Positions 21,641-34,280 of a stretch of DNA of 64,000 nucleotides are shown here, piece by piece. Under the pieces are notes generated by a model. The model had not been told where the DNA came from, did no database searches, and saw only the letters and a list, made by a program, of their open reading frames with translations. A program made the position numbers and the translations under genes. Numbering within the stretch: the first letter of the stretch is position 1; every line of letters starts with the position of its first letter. This DNA is from Ursus arctos (taxonomy: Eukaryota > Chordata > Mammalia > Carnivora > Ursidae), in assembly GCF_023065955.2 (NCBI RefSeq), contig NW_026622786.1:53863438-53927437 (forward strand), in the 5' to 3' direction.

Positions 21641-22494
21641 TTAGTGGAATGGATAAAGGTTTCCCTTAATATAAGTAGGACAAATTCGCAAATTAATAAT
21701 AAAAAGAAGAAATTTGTGAACAGGACTAGGAAAGTGACATTTTCCTATTTCTGTAAGATATACCAAGATCTCAAAAAAAAAAAGAGCTTGAGAAGTATGT
21801 GTAACTTTTATTATTTGCTTGTTATGAACATTAAAAAGTGGATAAATGTTTATTTTTTTAATGGGCCAGCTAGAGACCATGTAATCTCCCTGAGTTCTTT
21901 CCCTAAAATGAAATTCCCTTAAGTAGGTCATGACAGGGAGAATTTATCTCAGTGGTCAGGTCCCCATGCAGTAGAATCAACTATAAAAATGTCCTTTTCT
22001 GGATGTGGTAAGCCAGGGTGGCTTGGGATGGTCTGGGAAAACACCATTGACACACCAACTCCCCAAAATCTTAAACACGACTAGACTTTCACATGGTTTA
22101 TTAGTGTCCCCTACAGATCTCAAGAGTTTAAGATGGGATCTAATACCACACTTACCCTAGAAGAGGAAAATAAAATCTCAGGGTAGCTTCATTCATACAC
22201 AATTAAAATATCACTGGTACACTCCAATATCTGAACATTTATTTAAAAATCAATTACAAATACCAACAGAGTGCTACAGAAAGATATAAGCAGAAATCTT
22301 TTAAATATTGAACTCCCATAATACATTTTGAATAAAACTGAATTTGAAAATCTTTGGTTTATGCCAAGCTCTTCGGGGACATACTAACTCTATAAAGGTA
22401 GGTATCTATGAGCAAACAGCAATCTGAGGCACCCTCAGGAACATGCTAAGATACTGAAGGCCAGGTCTGCATGGGCTTTGTTCTTTCTTCGGGC
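21641..22494. other. Unique, partly AT-rich sequence
   Basis: No repeat family recognised. The overlapping 96-codon frames on both strands at 21632-21931 are mutual shadows in AT-rich DNA. Confidence 0.5.
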
Positions 22495-23240
22495 TTCCCT
22501 GCACTGGGCCTTCTGGAAAGCACAAAGGCAATGCAGTCAACCAGATCATGTTCAAATTCTAGCTTACTCACTTCCTACATACATAACCTGGGGAACTCAT
22601 TAAACCTCTCTGAGCATCCATTTCTCATCAGTAAAATGGAGTTGGTAATGTCTATGGTAGCCAGCCTCCAAGATGACCCCAATGATCCCCATCTCCTGGT
22701 TTTCACACCCTTGTATAGTTGCCTCCCACCTTTTACCATATTACTAGGGTCTATCTCTATGATCAATGTCATACAGCAGAAGTGATGGTATGTCACTTCT
22801 GAGAATAGGGTATAAAAGACTGCAACTTCCGTCTTGGGCATTTTCTCTTGTCACTCACTCTGGGAGAAGTCATGTTGTGAGCCACCATATGCAGATGTCC
22901 ACATGTAACTGAAAGAACCTGGAAACAGAACTTCCAGAGCAGTCAAGACTTCAGGGCTGCAGACTCATGAACCACTTAATGGCAATCTCATGAACCACTG
23001 AGCTAATAACCCGCTCACAGACTCCTGAGCCTCAGAAACTGTGTGAGATAATAAAAGTTTGCTGTTTCAACTGCTAAATTTGGGGTTACATTATGTTATA
23101 TTTTATGCAGCAATAGGTAACTAATACAATGTCTGTTGAGCAGAGTTACATTGAGTTCCACTGAGGATCAGAAATAATATATGTCAAATGCTGAGCATAT
23201 GCTTGGCACATATTAGCACTCGAAAGGTAGCTATGAAAAT
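22495..23240 (+). repeat. MIR SINE split by an LTR
   Basis: The 5' part is 22495-22652 (agcttactcacttcc..cctctctgagcatccatttctcatcagtaaaatgg). The 3' part resumes at 23129-23240 (gtcaaatgctgagcatatgcttggcacatattagcac). The LTR at 22653-23128 interrupts it. Confidence 0.75.
22653..23128 (+). mobile_element. MaLR/MLT1-type solo LTR inserted in a MIR
   Basis: 'cctccaagatgaccccaatgatcccc', 'gcagaagtgatggtatgtcacttctgag', 'gtgtgagataataaaagtttgctg' and 'gcagcaataggtaactaatac' match an old MaLR-type LTR in sense. The duplication aatgtc flanks it (22647-22652 and 23128-23133). The polyadenylation-type signal gataataaaa lies near 23050. Confidence 0.82.
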
Positions 23241-23640
23241 TAAAATTATATTATTAATAATTGTATCATCAGTTAATTACTGTTTTATTATTAATAATGC
23301 TGTATTATAAAATAACAAATATAATTTTATGATAGATTCATCATGATACTTTTCTACCGGGAAAGAAACTAGCAGAATGGTCATCAATCTTAGACTTTTT
23401 TCATATTTCCTGTTGTTAGCTCAAGGCTTAATTTTAACACCAATAGTTCTAATTGGCAGATACCCAATGATGTCAAGCATTCTGAGGCGCTATAGAATTT
23501 TTCTATGTAAATACTTAAAAGGTAATGGAGAAATAAAGGAAGATTATACTCTCTAACCAACAGATACTACCTTTAAAATAATAATGACCTCTGCTTAGCT
23601 CTTACACCAATTAACAAGAGTCTTCCATGCATAGATCTGC
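23241..23640. other. AT-rich unique sequence
   Basis: Rich in tta/taa steps (23240-23340). Nothing else seen. Confidence 0.5.
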
Positions 23641-23644
23641 TCTG

Positions 23645-23880
23645 GGTTAAAGCCCTAGACACAGAGGCCCCTGACTTTGAATCATGACTGACCGCTCTAT
23701 GGCCTTAAGCAAATTAGTTCACCTCTTTGAGCTTCAGTTTTGCCATGTGTAAAATAGGAAGACCAGTACTTACGTAAGGGTGCTGTTTTGAGGACTAAAG
23801 AAATAATAAAGTAAAGTGTTTAGAAGAGTGACTGGCACATAGTAAGTGGTCAACAATTGTGTGCTATTTTTCTTCCCATT
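23645..23880 (+). repeat. MIR SINE, nearly complete
   Basis: 'tgactttgaatcatgactgacc..ttaagcaaattagttcacctctttgagcttcagttttgccatgtgtaaaatagg' through 'gtgactggcacatagtaagtggtcaacaattg'. Confidence 0.8.
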
Positions 23881-23884
23881 TTCT

Positions 23885-23995
23885 GCTATGTGGTAGGAAT
23901 TATTATCATTATACTCATCAAGGCCTAGCATGCCAAAGGATTTGCTCAAAGTAAGGAGGAAAAGCTGCCCTTAACTCCAGCGTTCTGATTTTTGA
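23885..23995 (-). repeat. MIR SINE fragment
   Basis: 'aattattatcattatactcatcaagg..aggatttgctcaaagtaagg..cttaactccagcgttctga' is a diverged antisense MIR abutting the sense copy. Confidence 0.45.
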
Positions 23996-24059
23996 AGGTA
24001 CAGTCTTGAATAAAACGTAACTCTTCTTGGATTTACACAGGTTGCAGGGAATATGTGCT

Positions 24060-24315
24060 TTTCAAAATGGCACTGTGTATAGTCTATGGTGATAGACATC
24101 AGGAAGTGATTTCCTGGGTCAGGTGGAAGGAGTAGGGATGGGAGATAAGATTAACTGGGCAAAGGGGCACAAGGGAACTTTCTGGAATGATGAAAACATT
24201 CTATAACTTGCTTTAGGTAGTGGTTTCACAAGTGGTCACAATTGTTAAAACAGATGGAACTGAACACTTAAAATCTGTCTACATTAATTACACCTCAATA
24301 AAAATGATGAAAAAT
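24060..24315 (+). mobile_element. L1M 3'-end fragment
   Basis: 'ggtagtggtttcacaagtgg', 'gaactgaacacttaaaatctgtctacattaattacacctcaataaaaatgatg' is the terminal 3' UTR of an old L1M in sense. Confidence 0.7.
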
Positions 24316-26039
24316 AAAGACCAAAAAAATACTGTACATATTCAAAGCTTGGGTCCCCTATCATGACCTCAAGCCCACTCTCTTCTTCCTCCCTCTATGT
24401 ATTCTTCATGAAAGAAAAGGTAGCAACTCAGAGTGGACAGACATAGCCTGCCACCCCTACCTCCTCCCAAATCCCTAAACCAAACAGGAAACAATAGGGC
24501 AAAGGAAGGTGAGCTCCTCAGTGGGCCCTCAGACAACCTCTTCTCTCTCCCTCACAGGTGGTCTTGTGCCCAGTCTCCAGGGACACACTCTGAACCACCC
24601 ACCTGGGCCATTGCCCGACCTGCCCAGGTAGAAACAGAAGGCCTCAGTCTCCTGGACTGCCAATCTAGCCTCTCAAACAAACAGGAAATTCATATGCAAG
24701 GAGGAGGGAGCATGGAAGGGTCAGGATCCTTCCATCCTTCTTTAAATAGAGTAGAAAAACATCATATATCCAGGTAACCATAATAATTCAAAGTTGCTCA
24801 AACTTCAACTCCAGCTCCCATCCCACCTGCTTGGTGGTAATGCAACAGGGCTTAGGGGTAGCTCAGGATTCCAGATTTCAGCTGGATCTGTGCTAGTGTG
24901 GAGGTGAGTGGTTGAGTATTTGGGGGTTTTCCTAATTTTTTAAATAAAAGTCTTTTTTGGAGAAGAAAGAAATATGAACCCTAGAAGGAAAACACTTCCC
25001 TTCTCTAAATCTAAAAGAAAATGGTGCAGCAACTGGCTTTCGACAGGAGAAGATTCAGAGACCTCTGGACTGTCCAGGTTCATGTGTGCCACGTGTGGAG
25101 ATTCAGTGGTCAGCTAGGTTTACTCACCAGCAATATGACTCATTCTTGTCAAACCCTTGCCTCAGCAGAATTTCAAATTACTACGTATCTCAGACCTTTC
25201 CAGCTTCTTAGCACAAAGTGAAAACAATATGTATAAAATCCACAATGCCAAGAACTAGAATGTTAGAGCTAGCAGGAACCCCAGAAACCATTCACCTCAA
25301 CCACCTCATTTTCCAAAAGAAAGTGTATCTATCCCATAAAGAGATGTGCTTTCTAACACAGGAGGGTTCACATCCAGAGGGATCAAGTCTGCTCTCACAT
25401 TGATTCTATATCCACGGTTATCTCCGTGCACCTATTCCTGGGAGGAAGATGCTTTCAGGTGGCAAACAAACAGGCTGGAGGCGCTCAAGAAAGGGACAAG
25501 GAGAAGGTACCGGGATCTGTCCGAGATGACATCCCTGTTACATGACAACACCCTAAAATGCTGCTTGCTCTCCTCTTTTCCCCACTGCTCTGGGGAGCAC
25601 CTCTGCAGGGCACAGCATCGGTGGGCACATTTACCTTCACCTCTGGAAAGAAGCTCCTTCAAAGCGAGAGTCATGCCCAGAACCATTACTGGTCCCCCAA
25701 AGCCCCAGACCCTGCCGATACCTGCTGTTTATCAACTGAATAATGCTCACCCCCTCCATGGCCCAATTTAGACAAAGCCATGAAAGGAAAAATCCCAGCC
25801 TTCAGAATTTCTTCTCCTCCAAATTCCTTCTTGTCTGTTGCCTCCACGTGGTACCTGGCACTTCCAACCCAGGTGTCTGGTTCCCCTCTGAGGAGCCCCA
25901 GTCAAAACCACTATCTCTCATTAGCAACTCCGCTACCATTTCTGGATCTTTGGTCATCACTAAAACAAGAGGTGTGTCCCACTCCTCAGCATCTATTTGA
26001 ATACAGCTTTTTACCAATCATCATCATCATCATCACATG
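24316..26039. other. Unique noncoding sequence
   Basis: No interspersed repeat recognised. Open frames of up to 141 codons (25346-25771, non-ATG start) overlap frames on the other strand. A short (ATC)n run lies at 26018-26035. 'gttagagctagcaggaaccccagaaaccattcacctc' near 25262 hints at a decayed ancient repeat. Confidence 0.45.
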
Positions 26040-26285
26040 GGTTTTACTTTATTCTACCATGCTTTTAAAAAGTTTTAAAAGTATTAATTCATTAAACTCT
26101 TGCAATAACCCTAGGAGTTAAGTATTATTAATTTTCCCACTTTCCAGAGTGGAAAACTGAGGCACAGAGCAATTAAGCAACTTGCCCAAAGTTATTCAGT
26201 GCGTAAGTGGCAGAGCTTGGTTTCCAGGGCAGGTGGTCTGGCTTGAGAGTCCACCTCATGGTAACTGCTGTGTTATATTATCTCT
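26040..26285 (-). repeat. MIR SINE, nearly complete
   Basis: 'aaaactgaggcacagagcaattaagcaacttgcccaaagttattcagtgcgtaagtggcagagcttgg' is a clear antisense MIR core and head. The 3' end lies at 26050-26110. Confidence 0.85.
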
Positions 26286-26289
26286 CCAG

Positions 26290-26515
26290 ATTAACTTTGT
26301 GCCTCTTCCTTCCCCTTCTCCAAAACATCAGTGAGGCATTTCCCCCTCTAAGTTCCCGTATTTGTCAGCACTTTCCACACTGAGTAAAAACTGTCTCTAT
26401 AAATGCCTGTCTTCTCTCCTGGACTACAAGTTTCTTGTGGAGACAGACTTTATTCATCTCTGTCACAGTTCAATAAATATTTGCTGAATCTGAATAAATA
26501 AATAAATGAATGACT
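26290..26515 (+). repeat. L2 LINE 3' end
   Basis: 'actacaagtttcttgtggagacagactttattcatctctgtcacagttcaataaatatttgctgaatctgaataaataaat' is the sense L2 terminus with its tetranucleotide-like tail. Confidence 0.75.
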
Positions 26516-26574
26516 ATGGCCATCTCAAAGGGGGCAACACTTCAACCTCAGAGAGAATAAAAATCCCTGGATTA

Positions 26575-28100
26575 GGAATAAACCCAAGCATATACAGTCA
26601 ACTAATATTTGACAAAGTGGCCAAGAATACTCAATGTAGAAAAGACCATTTTTTCAATAAATGATGCTGGAGAATTCAGATATTCACATGTGAAAGAATA
26701 AAACTAGACCTCTATCTTATGCCACTCACAAAAAGTAACTCAAAATGGACCGAAGATTTTAATGTAAGCCCTGAAACCATGAAACTCCTAAAAGAAAACA
26801 TAGGAATAGAGCTCCTTGATATGAGTCTTGGCAATGATTTTTTGGATATGACACCAAAAGTATAAGCAACAACATAAAAAATTAAAAAGTGGGACTGCAT
26901 CAAACTAAAGAGATTCTGCTCAGCAGAAAGCAGAATTGAAAAGACAACCTACAGTACGGGAAAAAATATCTGCAAACCATATATCTGATAAGCAGTTAAT
27001 ATCCAAAATATATAATGAACACTTACAATTCAACAGCAAAAAAAAAAAAAAACCCCAATTTTTAAAATGTTCAAAAGACCTGAACAGACATTTTTTTAAA
27101 GAAGATACACAAATACCCAATAGGTACATGAAGAGATGCTCAAAATCACTAGTCATAAGGGAAACACAAATCAAAACCACAATGATCTATCACCTCCCAC
27201 CTATTAAAATGGCCATCATCAAAAACACACGAAATAACAAACACTGGCAAGAATGTGGAGAAAAGGGGATTCTTGCGCACTAATTGGTTGGAGTGTAAAC
27301 TGGTATAGCTACTATGAAAAACAGTATGAAGATTCCTCAAAAAATTCAAAATAGAACTACCATATGATCCACTTCGGGGAATATATCCAAAGGAAATGAA
27401 AACACTCAACTAGATATCTGCAACATTATTTACAATAGCCAAGACACAGAAAAAACTTAAGTTTCCATTGATGGATGACTGGATAAAGTGTGTGTGGTAT
27501 GTATGTATCTGTGTGTATGTATGTGTGTGTAATATTATAGGAATATTATTTAATTAATGGAATATTATTCAGCCATAAAAAAGAAGGATATACTGCCATT
27601 GTGACAATATGAGTTGACCTTGAGGGCATTATACTAAGTGAAATGAGTCAGAGAAAGACAAATACTATAGGATTTCATTTATAAGTGGAATCTTAAAAAA
27701 AAAAATTCATAGAAAAAGAGATTAGATTTGTGGTTACCAGAAGCAGGAGGTGAGGGGAGGAGAAATTGGAGGAAATTGGTCAAAAGGTACAAATTTCCAT
27801 TTATAAGATAAATAAGCACTAGGGATATAATATACAACGTGATGACTATAGTTACCACCACTGTATAATATACAAGAAAACTGTTAAGAGAGTAAATCCT
27901 AGAAGTTCTCATTGCATCGAGCAAAAATTGTTTTTCTTTTTGCTTTTTCTCTTTATCTTTATGAGATGATGGATGTTAATTAAACTCCTTGTTGTAACCG
28001 TTCCACAACATATATAAATCAAACCATCATGCTATATGCCTTAAACTCATGCAGTGATGTCTATCGGTTATATCTCAATAAAACTGGGAAAATATGTAAA
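26575..28100 (+). mobile_element. Decayed L1M element (ORF2 3' end and 3' UTR)
   Basis: About 1.5 kb of 5'-truncated L1. The 3' third of the reverse-transcriptase ORF (ORF2) is recognisable by 'gacaaagtggccaagaatac', 'caataaatgatgctgg', 'aaagagattctgctcagcag' and 'actggcaagaatgtggag', followed by 3' UTR text (ggaatattattcagccataaaaaag, tatctcaataaaactggg). Multiple stops and frameshifts break ORF2, and the 115-codon frame at 26936-27283 is one surviving piece. A (TG/ATG)n expansion lies at 27488-27531. It cannot encode an active enzyme. Confidence 0.9.
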
Positions 28101-28149
28101 TAATTGAAATAGTGGGGGGGGGAGACATTTTAATGTTAAAAAAGGAAAA

Positions 28150-28325
28150 GATCCCTAGATTTAGTGAGTCAAGACGCCAGGGTGTAAGATCCTATCACCA
28201 ACTAGCTGTGTGACCTTGAGGAACTTCCTTCACCTCTCTGGTCCTCAGTTTCCTCACAACTAGAGTGACAGGGTTAGGCTTGAAGACCTCTGAGTTCCCT
28301 TTCAGTTATGGCATCCTGAGATTGT
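28150..28325 (+). repeat. MIR SINE
   Basis: 'caccaactagctgtgtgaccttgaggaacttccttcacctctctggtcctcagtttcctcac' is a well-preserved sense MIR core. Confidence 0.85.
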
Positions 28326-29569
28326 GGCATGGGGGCAAGTCAACGAGGGAAGAGACTGCAGACAAGCCTGTCTCTGTCTGTCCCTCACTCACATCCAGAG
28401 GTATGATTCCACCAGTCTGACTTTACAAAGAGTCACCAGGAACAGCAGGAGGAATGTTAACCGGGAAAGGGTGAGGCAAAAGACAAACCAAGCCCCATGG
28501 CACCAAGTTCCATGTGGGAACCACCAGAGAGGGGACAGCTAAACAGTACACAGAGTCAGCTGCCTTCTGGGGACCAGTGGCCATTAGCGTGAAAAGAATG
28601 AGACCAGCCACTCTGTCTGCACCAAAGCCACCGAAACGCCTCTAACTCAGGAAGGGATTACTCCACTTGAGCAAAACCTGTGATGTTCTTTTCACTGCTT
28701 TTCCCCCTGCTATCATTACCCAGTCAAGCATTCTTGGCAATGTAAACAGATGATTAACAGGCAGGTTTTGGAAGAAATGGGAGCAGGAGCTGGATCTCAA
28801 GAGCTAGTGCACAAGCGTGTGCATTTTCTGCTTCCTCCCCGCCCCTCTACTGAGAGCTGCCGCAAGGACAGAACATCTGCACCACCACCTCACCCACAAT
28901 GGCTGCCCATCCCACTGGATGAAGATTTCTCGTGGAGGAGGGGGAAGGAGTATCATGATGGTGGGAACCTCCTTTATGCAGCAACAACAAGATGAACCTG
29001 GCATGAGAAATCAGACTCAGAACTGAAGCTGGCAAAACATCTGACGGGTGCTGGCAGCCAGAGACAACACGGGTTGCGTGGAGTTGCAAATGGCACAGAA
29101 CGCCAATCAGCAAAAGGGCTTCCTCGTGTTGTCTGGCCTTTTCTCTGAGGCCAGCTCATTTCACCCAGTCATAACACAGGTTTTAACAGAAGCTCAGGGG
29201 AAATGGGGCTTTTTGTGTCTTATCTTCCAGGTTATAGGAATTTTTATAGAAAGGTGCCTTCCTTTCTGGGCAGTATTTTATGGGGTGTCTTTGATGTGAA
29301 TAGCCCAAAAAAACAAGGGAGGAGGAAATTTTCTTTAAAAAAAAAAAAAAAAGAGGATGAGGATTCTAAGAATAGAATAAGGAAGGGCCAGAAGAGAGGG
29401 AAAAGTCTTGCTGTCATCATAGCAGATCAAGAAAACTTCCCCAATGAGAAGTCAATTCCACCAAGAGATTCAACTTAAAGGTTGGGCTCTGATTTACAGA
29501 TGTTTGTTTTCTGGCTTCGGCAAAGACAGTACAGCGTCGGGACATCTTATTTTCTCTAGAATAAAAAAG
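28326..29569. other. Unique noncoding sequence
   Basis: No interspersed repeat recognised. An A15 run at 29338-29352. The several short frames overlap on both strands. Confidence 0.5.
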
Positions 29570-30410
29570 GCTTGTTGTTGGAAGGGCCTCTGGGCCCAAA
29601 CCCCTATCTAATATATAAATCCCTTCTCCAATATATCTCCAGCAAGGGCCAGCCCATTCTCTGTCTCTTCACTTCTGGGAGAGGAAGCTTACTATTCGCC
29701 CTTTCTACTTTGGAGATCTTATCATTGGAGGCTTTGTCCAGGAACTGAGCTGAAATTTGCTTTCCAGAAATGTCTATGCATTTTCATCATTCCATATAAC
29801 ATAAACCTAATTTTTATACTACCAATAATCTTCAAAATTCTTGAGGACAGTTCCTGTTTTTTCTCTTTTTGGGCTTAGCAATCTCAGAATCATCAACCAA
29901 AATACCTCCCATCCTGGTTATTTTTCTCTGGACACATGCCAACTGATTTTTACCTTTAAATTCTTTACCAAAATGAACATTCCTTCTGTGGTCTGAACAT
30001 GATAGACAAGGACAGGCCTATTATGCCTCTTTCTGACTACTCTATGCCCATCATTAATATTTTCTCAGTGAGGCCATATCACACTGTGTGGACTAGTAAA
30101 GTTGACAACCCAGATCTGACCGTTTTCACATCTATTATTGCTAGGCCAACCATTCTTCCATCCTGCTCTTGTACAATTTGTTGTTTGAACCAAAGTACAG
30201 AATTTTACGTTTTCCCCTGTTAAATAGACTCTGGTTGGAGTCGTTTCAGCTGTTTAAGACATCTGGCTTCAGATTAAGTTATCCACAGATTCACAAGCCT
30301 TCCAAACACTGTGTCTTCTACTAATTTGATCAGCATTATGTCATCTTTGTCTAATCAAGTCATTGATATAAAAGTTGAACAGAACAGCCTAGAGATCAGG
30401 ACTCTGAAAG
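29570..30410 (+). repeat. Ancient CR1/L3-like LINE relic
   Basis: Scattered text such as 'tttgatcagcattatgtcatctttgtctaatcaagtcattgatataaaagttgaacagaacagcctag' resembles a very old amniote LINE-type repeat (cf. 'gtcattgataaaaatgttgaacagcac'). Divergence is high and the family name is inferred. Confidence 0.35.
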
Positions 30411-30439
30411 GGTGCAAGAGCCTTCTTTCCAGATGAATA

Positions 30440-31095
30440 TTGATGAGGCAAACACTATTCTATGGCCTTGTCTCATTGTCCTCCAGGCTTTAACATCCAA
30501 ACTACTCAGTGTGATCTGGCCTTTGCAAAGTTCCTCATTCTGCCTGTTACACAGCACAATTTGCCTTTCCCCAAGCACATCTCCTCTTGCCCCTTGTCTC
30601 TGTGTTTTCACTTTACCTCCTCTGCCTAGGGTGCCCTTTTCCTGCTTCTTAACCTGGTGAGCTGCTATTAATTTTTCAAGTCGGCTCCAGCTCTCGTGCA
30701 GCCATTCTCTGCTCCAGAAGCAAAGGTAGGTATTCCCAGAGCATCCTCTGCAATCCTCTACTCCAGTGTCCAACATACTGAGTTACAACTGCCTCTCTTC
30801 CAGAAGACTAGGGACAGCAATTGGGTGGTACAGCTGCCATGATCCCCTCTCCTGCCCTCATGAAAATTGTGCTAATCAAACACTAAGTCCAGATGAAGCC
30901 TCAGAATTCTTCCCAACACAACCCTCCAGGCAGCCACTACCAATTAATTGATTGGATCTGACACTCAAATTGAAATCCTATACTATTTTTGAATTTCCTG
31001 AAGGGTAGAGACCATACCTCATTCACCTTTGTATTGCTAGACCTAGCAAAATATCTGACATAAAATTAACTCAATAATTGTGTGTTGAATAGAAT
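30440..31095 (+). repeat. L2 LINE 3' region, long
   Basis: 'cctccaggctttaacatccaaac', 'cttgtctctgtgttttcactttacctcctctgcctagggtgccc', then 'cctgaagggtagagaccatacctcattcacctttgtattgctagacctagc' and 'ctcaataattgtgtgttgaatagaatga' follow the sense L2 3' 600 bp. The stretch at 30720-30960 is more diverged. Confidence 0.65.
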
Positions 31096-31960
31096 GACTT
31101 TGTTTAACAGAAACCTAGCATTCAGAAAATGAATTCTCCCATGTACATATAAGAGCCCCATAAACAAAATAATTCTGGTAATGGCAAGAGCTGGCCATTT
31201 GCACTAACTGTGATTAACATTAGAGAATAATAATTGACGAGTGCTTAAAAACACTCTCCTCCAGATTCTGAACTGAGCTCCCTGAGAAGGCTGGCCTGGT
31301 TGGTCTTGGCATTCAGAGCCCTCTCTTGATACACATACATGGAGGCCCTTAGAGGCCTGCAACCAATTTGACTGCCTTTCCATCTTCATGTATCCTAAAT
31401 ATCCATTAGCTGATAGTAATTTTAGGAGGTCTGAATGCCAGGGTTGAAAATGGGTCTGCCAAAGTTTTATCTACAAGAAATATGTATTATGAAGATTGCT
31501 TCCCCATGGAACTCTTCAGAACCAGCCACTCGAACCAAAAAGAAGAATTCTTAAAGAGACTCATTTATTATCACAGGTCAGTGTTGTTAAAGATAGCCCC
31601 TGGGATGAGTCAAGGGGCAGCTGTACTTATGCAAAGGTCAAAATAGGTCCATGATCACCACTGACCCAATTATTTAGTAATCAGCCCTTCTTTATGTATC
31701 TCTATCTATGAAATGGATAGTCCAGATCTTAATCTAATCTCCAATATTACTCTGGCAGGGCCACAATGTGCACAGAACTGACAAATGTCAGTGAGGAGGG
31801 TAAGAAAGTCAAGATAGAGCAAAGTTCCCTTGCTTTTCATAAGTAACTTTCAGAGGCCTCTTTAGAATTCTTAGTACTATATTCAAACCACATCTGGGGC
31901 TTTGTTAATTAGAAGTGGTTAGCAGCACTTGGCTAGAGACAGGTGGTCAAAACTGTTTAT
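31096..31960. other. Unique noncoding sequence
   Basis: Nothing recognised. Confidence 0.5.
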
Positions 31961-32033
31961 TGGATGGATGGATGGATGGATGGATGGATGGACGGACGGA
32001 TGGGTGGATGGATGGAAGGAAGGAAGGATAGAT
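31961..32033 (+). repeat. (GGAT)n microsatellite
   Basis: Tetranucleotide ggat/ggac/gggt/ggaa units for about 73 bp, interrupted at 31991 (gacggacgg) and grading into (GGAA)n at 32014-32028. Confidence 0.95.
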
Positions 32034-32544
32034 GGCATGCAACTTTGTCAGTGGAGTAACTAGAAGACCAGACATCTCATCTCTTGAATCAACTTCCCAG
32101 AAATCAAAAAGACCCTGGCATAATTAACAAGAGAGCCAACACCTCAAACAAAGGTCAAAGTAAACTTATTAGGCTCAAGTTCTTTTACAGGGAAAGTAGC
32201 ATTTAAAGAAACAATGTAAAAGATTATCAAGGAACACTTGGATTCAGCCACTGGAGCTAATTATGATTAACAATTCGGACAGACATGCATATGGCATGAC
32301 TCCCACAGTGCTACTATAGGACCACACAGTGCGGTCCTCTGCTTATCGTGGAGGCCAGGGTTTTTCCAGCGGGGAAGCTATTATCCCATCAGCTTCTAAA
32401 AATATTATCACTTGCTTCAAGCTGGAAAAGACCCTATGAGAAGAATAACTTGGCTATTGGAAGTTTCTACATTTTGTTCTGAGTAAAGGGCTCTAATCTT
32501 TTTGTGCTTGTTAACTCCTTGGCATAATTTAGTCAGCGATACTA
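32034..32544. other. Unique noncoding sequence
   Basis: Nothing recognised. Confidence 0.5.
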
Positions 32545-32750
32545 ATAATAATAGCCAATATTTATTAAGCTCTTACTTTGAACCAGGGACTGTTCTCAGC
32601 ATAATATTTAGTTTTTAAAGAAGCTTATAGTCATTACTGTTTTCACCCACATTTCACAGATGAAGAAGTAGGCATCAGGATGTTAGATAATTTCCTGTGT
32701 CACCTGAGACATGGTAGACCCTGAATTCATAGTCAGCAACCCGTCTTCCT
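32545..32750 (-). repeat. MIR SINE
   Basis: 'ccaatatttattaagctcttactttgaaccagggactgttctcag' and 'tttcacccacatttcacagatgaagaagtagg' are a diverged antisense MIR. Confidence 0.7.
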
Positions 32751-33764
32751 CAGGACCAGATCTCTCTATGAAGTAAGTGTGATCCACACCATCTTTATCA
32801 AGGGAATATCAGTGATGATTTTTTAAAATCAATTTTTGAAAGATTTCTATTTCATTCCTTCTTCTCAAAAAAAGGAGATAACTCTACCTTGATCTCGTGT
32901 GCTAGTTCTTCTTCCTCCCACCAACTTCTAAATTAACATTTCCCCAGGTCTGCTCTGGGGGAAGTTCTGTCATAATGTTTTTTGCAGTCAAGTAAGTTTG
33001 AAAAATGGTGGACTGAACAGCTAACCACTTCTTTGCTGTAGGACTTCTCAAGGTCTTTATTTGTGTATGCACACAATACATCTTCAGCACAAGGCTAGGA
33101 GAGCATACAGAGTGTTCTGTAAATGTATCTGACTAGAGAACCCTTATTCCCCACAGAATGCCTTGATGTCTCACAGAATACACACAAGAAATGCTGCCCC
33201 ATGGGGAGGTGGTCCCCACATCCCTTGCGACCTTGGTCCTCCTCTCAGACTGCAGATCATATCCCTAGTTGTCTACAGTTCTCCCTAAATTATACACAGG
33301 CTTAACTTTCCATCTCATCTGGCCTCTCGCCCTCTCATAAACCCTGGCCCTTCGGCAAAACCACAATAGAAAACATTATCCATGAGCAAGAGTTGGGTTT
33401 TTTCTTTTTCTTCTGTTTTCCTTTACAGATTCATTGTCTAATTTTCAGGGCACATTTGCTGCCAGGAAATAGTTATCACTCCCAATGAGCTTCCTTTCAC
33501 CAGATAGTAAGAACTCAGTTAACTGTTTGGGTTTCCTTCCCTACTAACAAGAAGAAATTTAAAAAATAAACATTGTGTGATAAAGAAAAAGCAAGTAAGC
33601 AAGCTAGCAAGCTTTGCTCAAAGCTTATGTTCCTGCTCAACCTTAAGACTCGTTCCCAATTCCTGTGACTTCTATTTCTCCCTCTGATGGTTTATTTCCT
33701 GTGAAATAAAATCGTCCATTCAATGTAAGTTTTAATGTTGTAGGTTATCAATCCCTTTAGAGAA
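32751..33764. other. Unique noncoding sequence
   Basis: No repeat or gene recognised. Confidence 0.5.
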
Positions 33765-34280
33765 GGAATGAATGAATGAAGAAATGAAGCTATTCAACAA
33801 ATGCACGTTGAAGATGTGAGATGTGCCAAGTTACATAGAGTGGCGAAGAAACAGACTATGGTCTCCACCCACAAGGAGTTTACAGTCTTGCGGGGGAGAC
33901 TGACAGATAAGCATGTGACGATACAACAGTAACCAACATTTTGTAGTGCCCATAAAGACAAAGAGAGAATGGGGCGACTGAGCATACTCAGGTGGGATGG
34001 TGGGTGGAGGGAACCCCACCTGAAGATGAGGTGTTCTGGCAAGGAGAAGGGTGAAGCAGACGAGTTCTGACAGCAAAGCAGGCAAAAGCCAGACCCACAG
34101 GGTCCTGCAAACCAAGCCACGGTAAGGGTTTCAGTCCTTAGCCTAGGAGCAAGTGACAGCCATTAAAGAGTTCCAAACAGGGAAGGCTCAGGATCAGATT
34201 TCTGTTTTTGAAAAAAACCATGCCAGCTACAGTGTGGCAAACAGAGTAGAAGGGGGCAGAGAAAATGTACAGAGACTATC
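33765..34280 (-). repeat. L2-type relic with long 5' extension
   Basis: 'aatgaatgaatgaag..tattcaacaaatgcacgttgaagatgtgag..ctccacccacaaggagtttacagtc' is an antisense L2-like 3' end. It continues in 'gcaaaccaagccacggtaagggtttcag..agtgacagccattaaagag..atgccagctacagtgtgg', text that accompanies this class of ancient repeat. The 94- and 108-codon antisense frames lie within it. Confidence 0.55.

Noticed and set aside
25346..25771. 141-codon plus-strand frame
   Set aside because: Begins with GTG rather than ATG, overlaps frames on both strands and has no recognisable domain.
26936..27283. 115-codon plus-strand frame
   Set aside because: Remnant of L1 ORF2, flanked by in-frame stops and frameshifts. 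Not a host gene.
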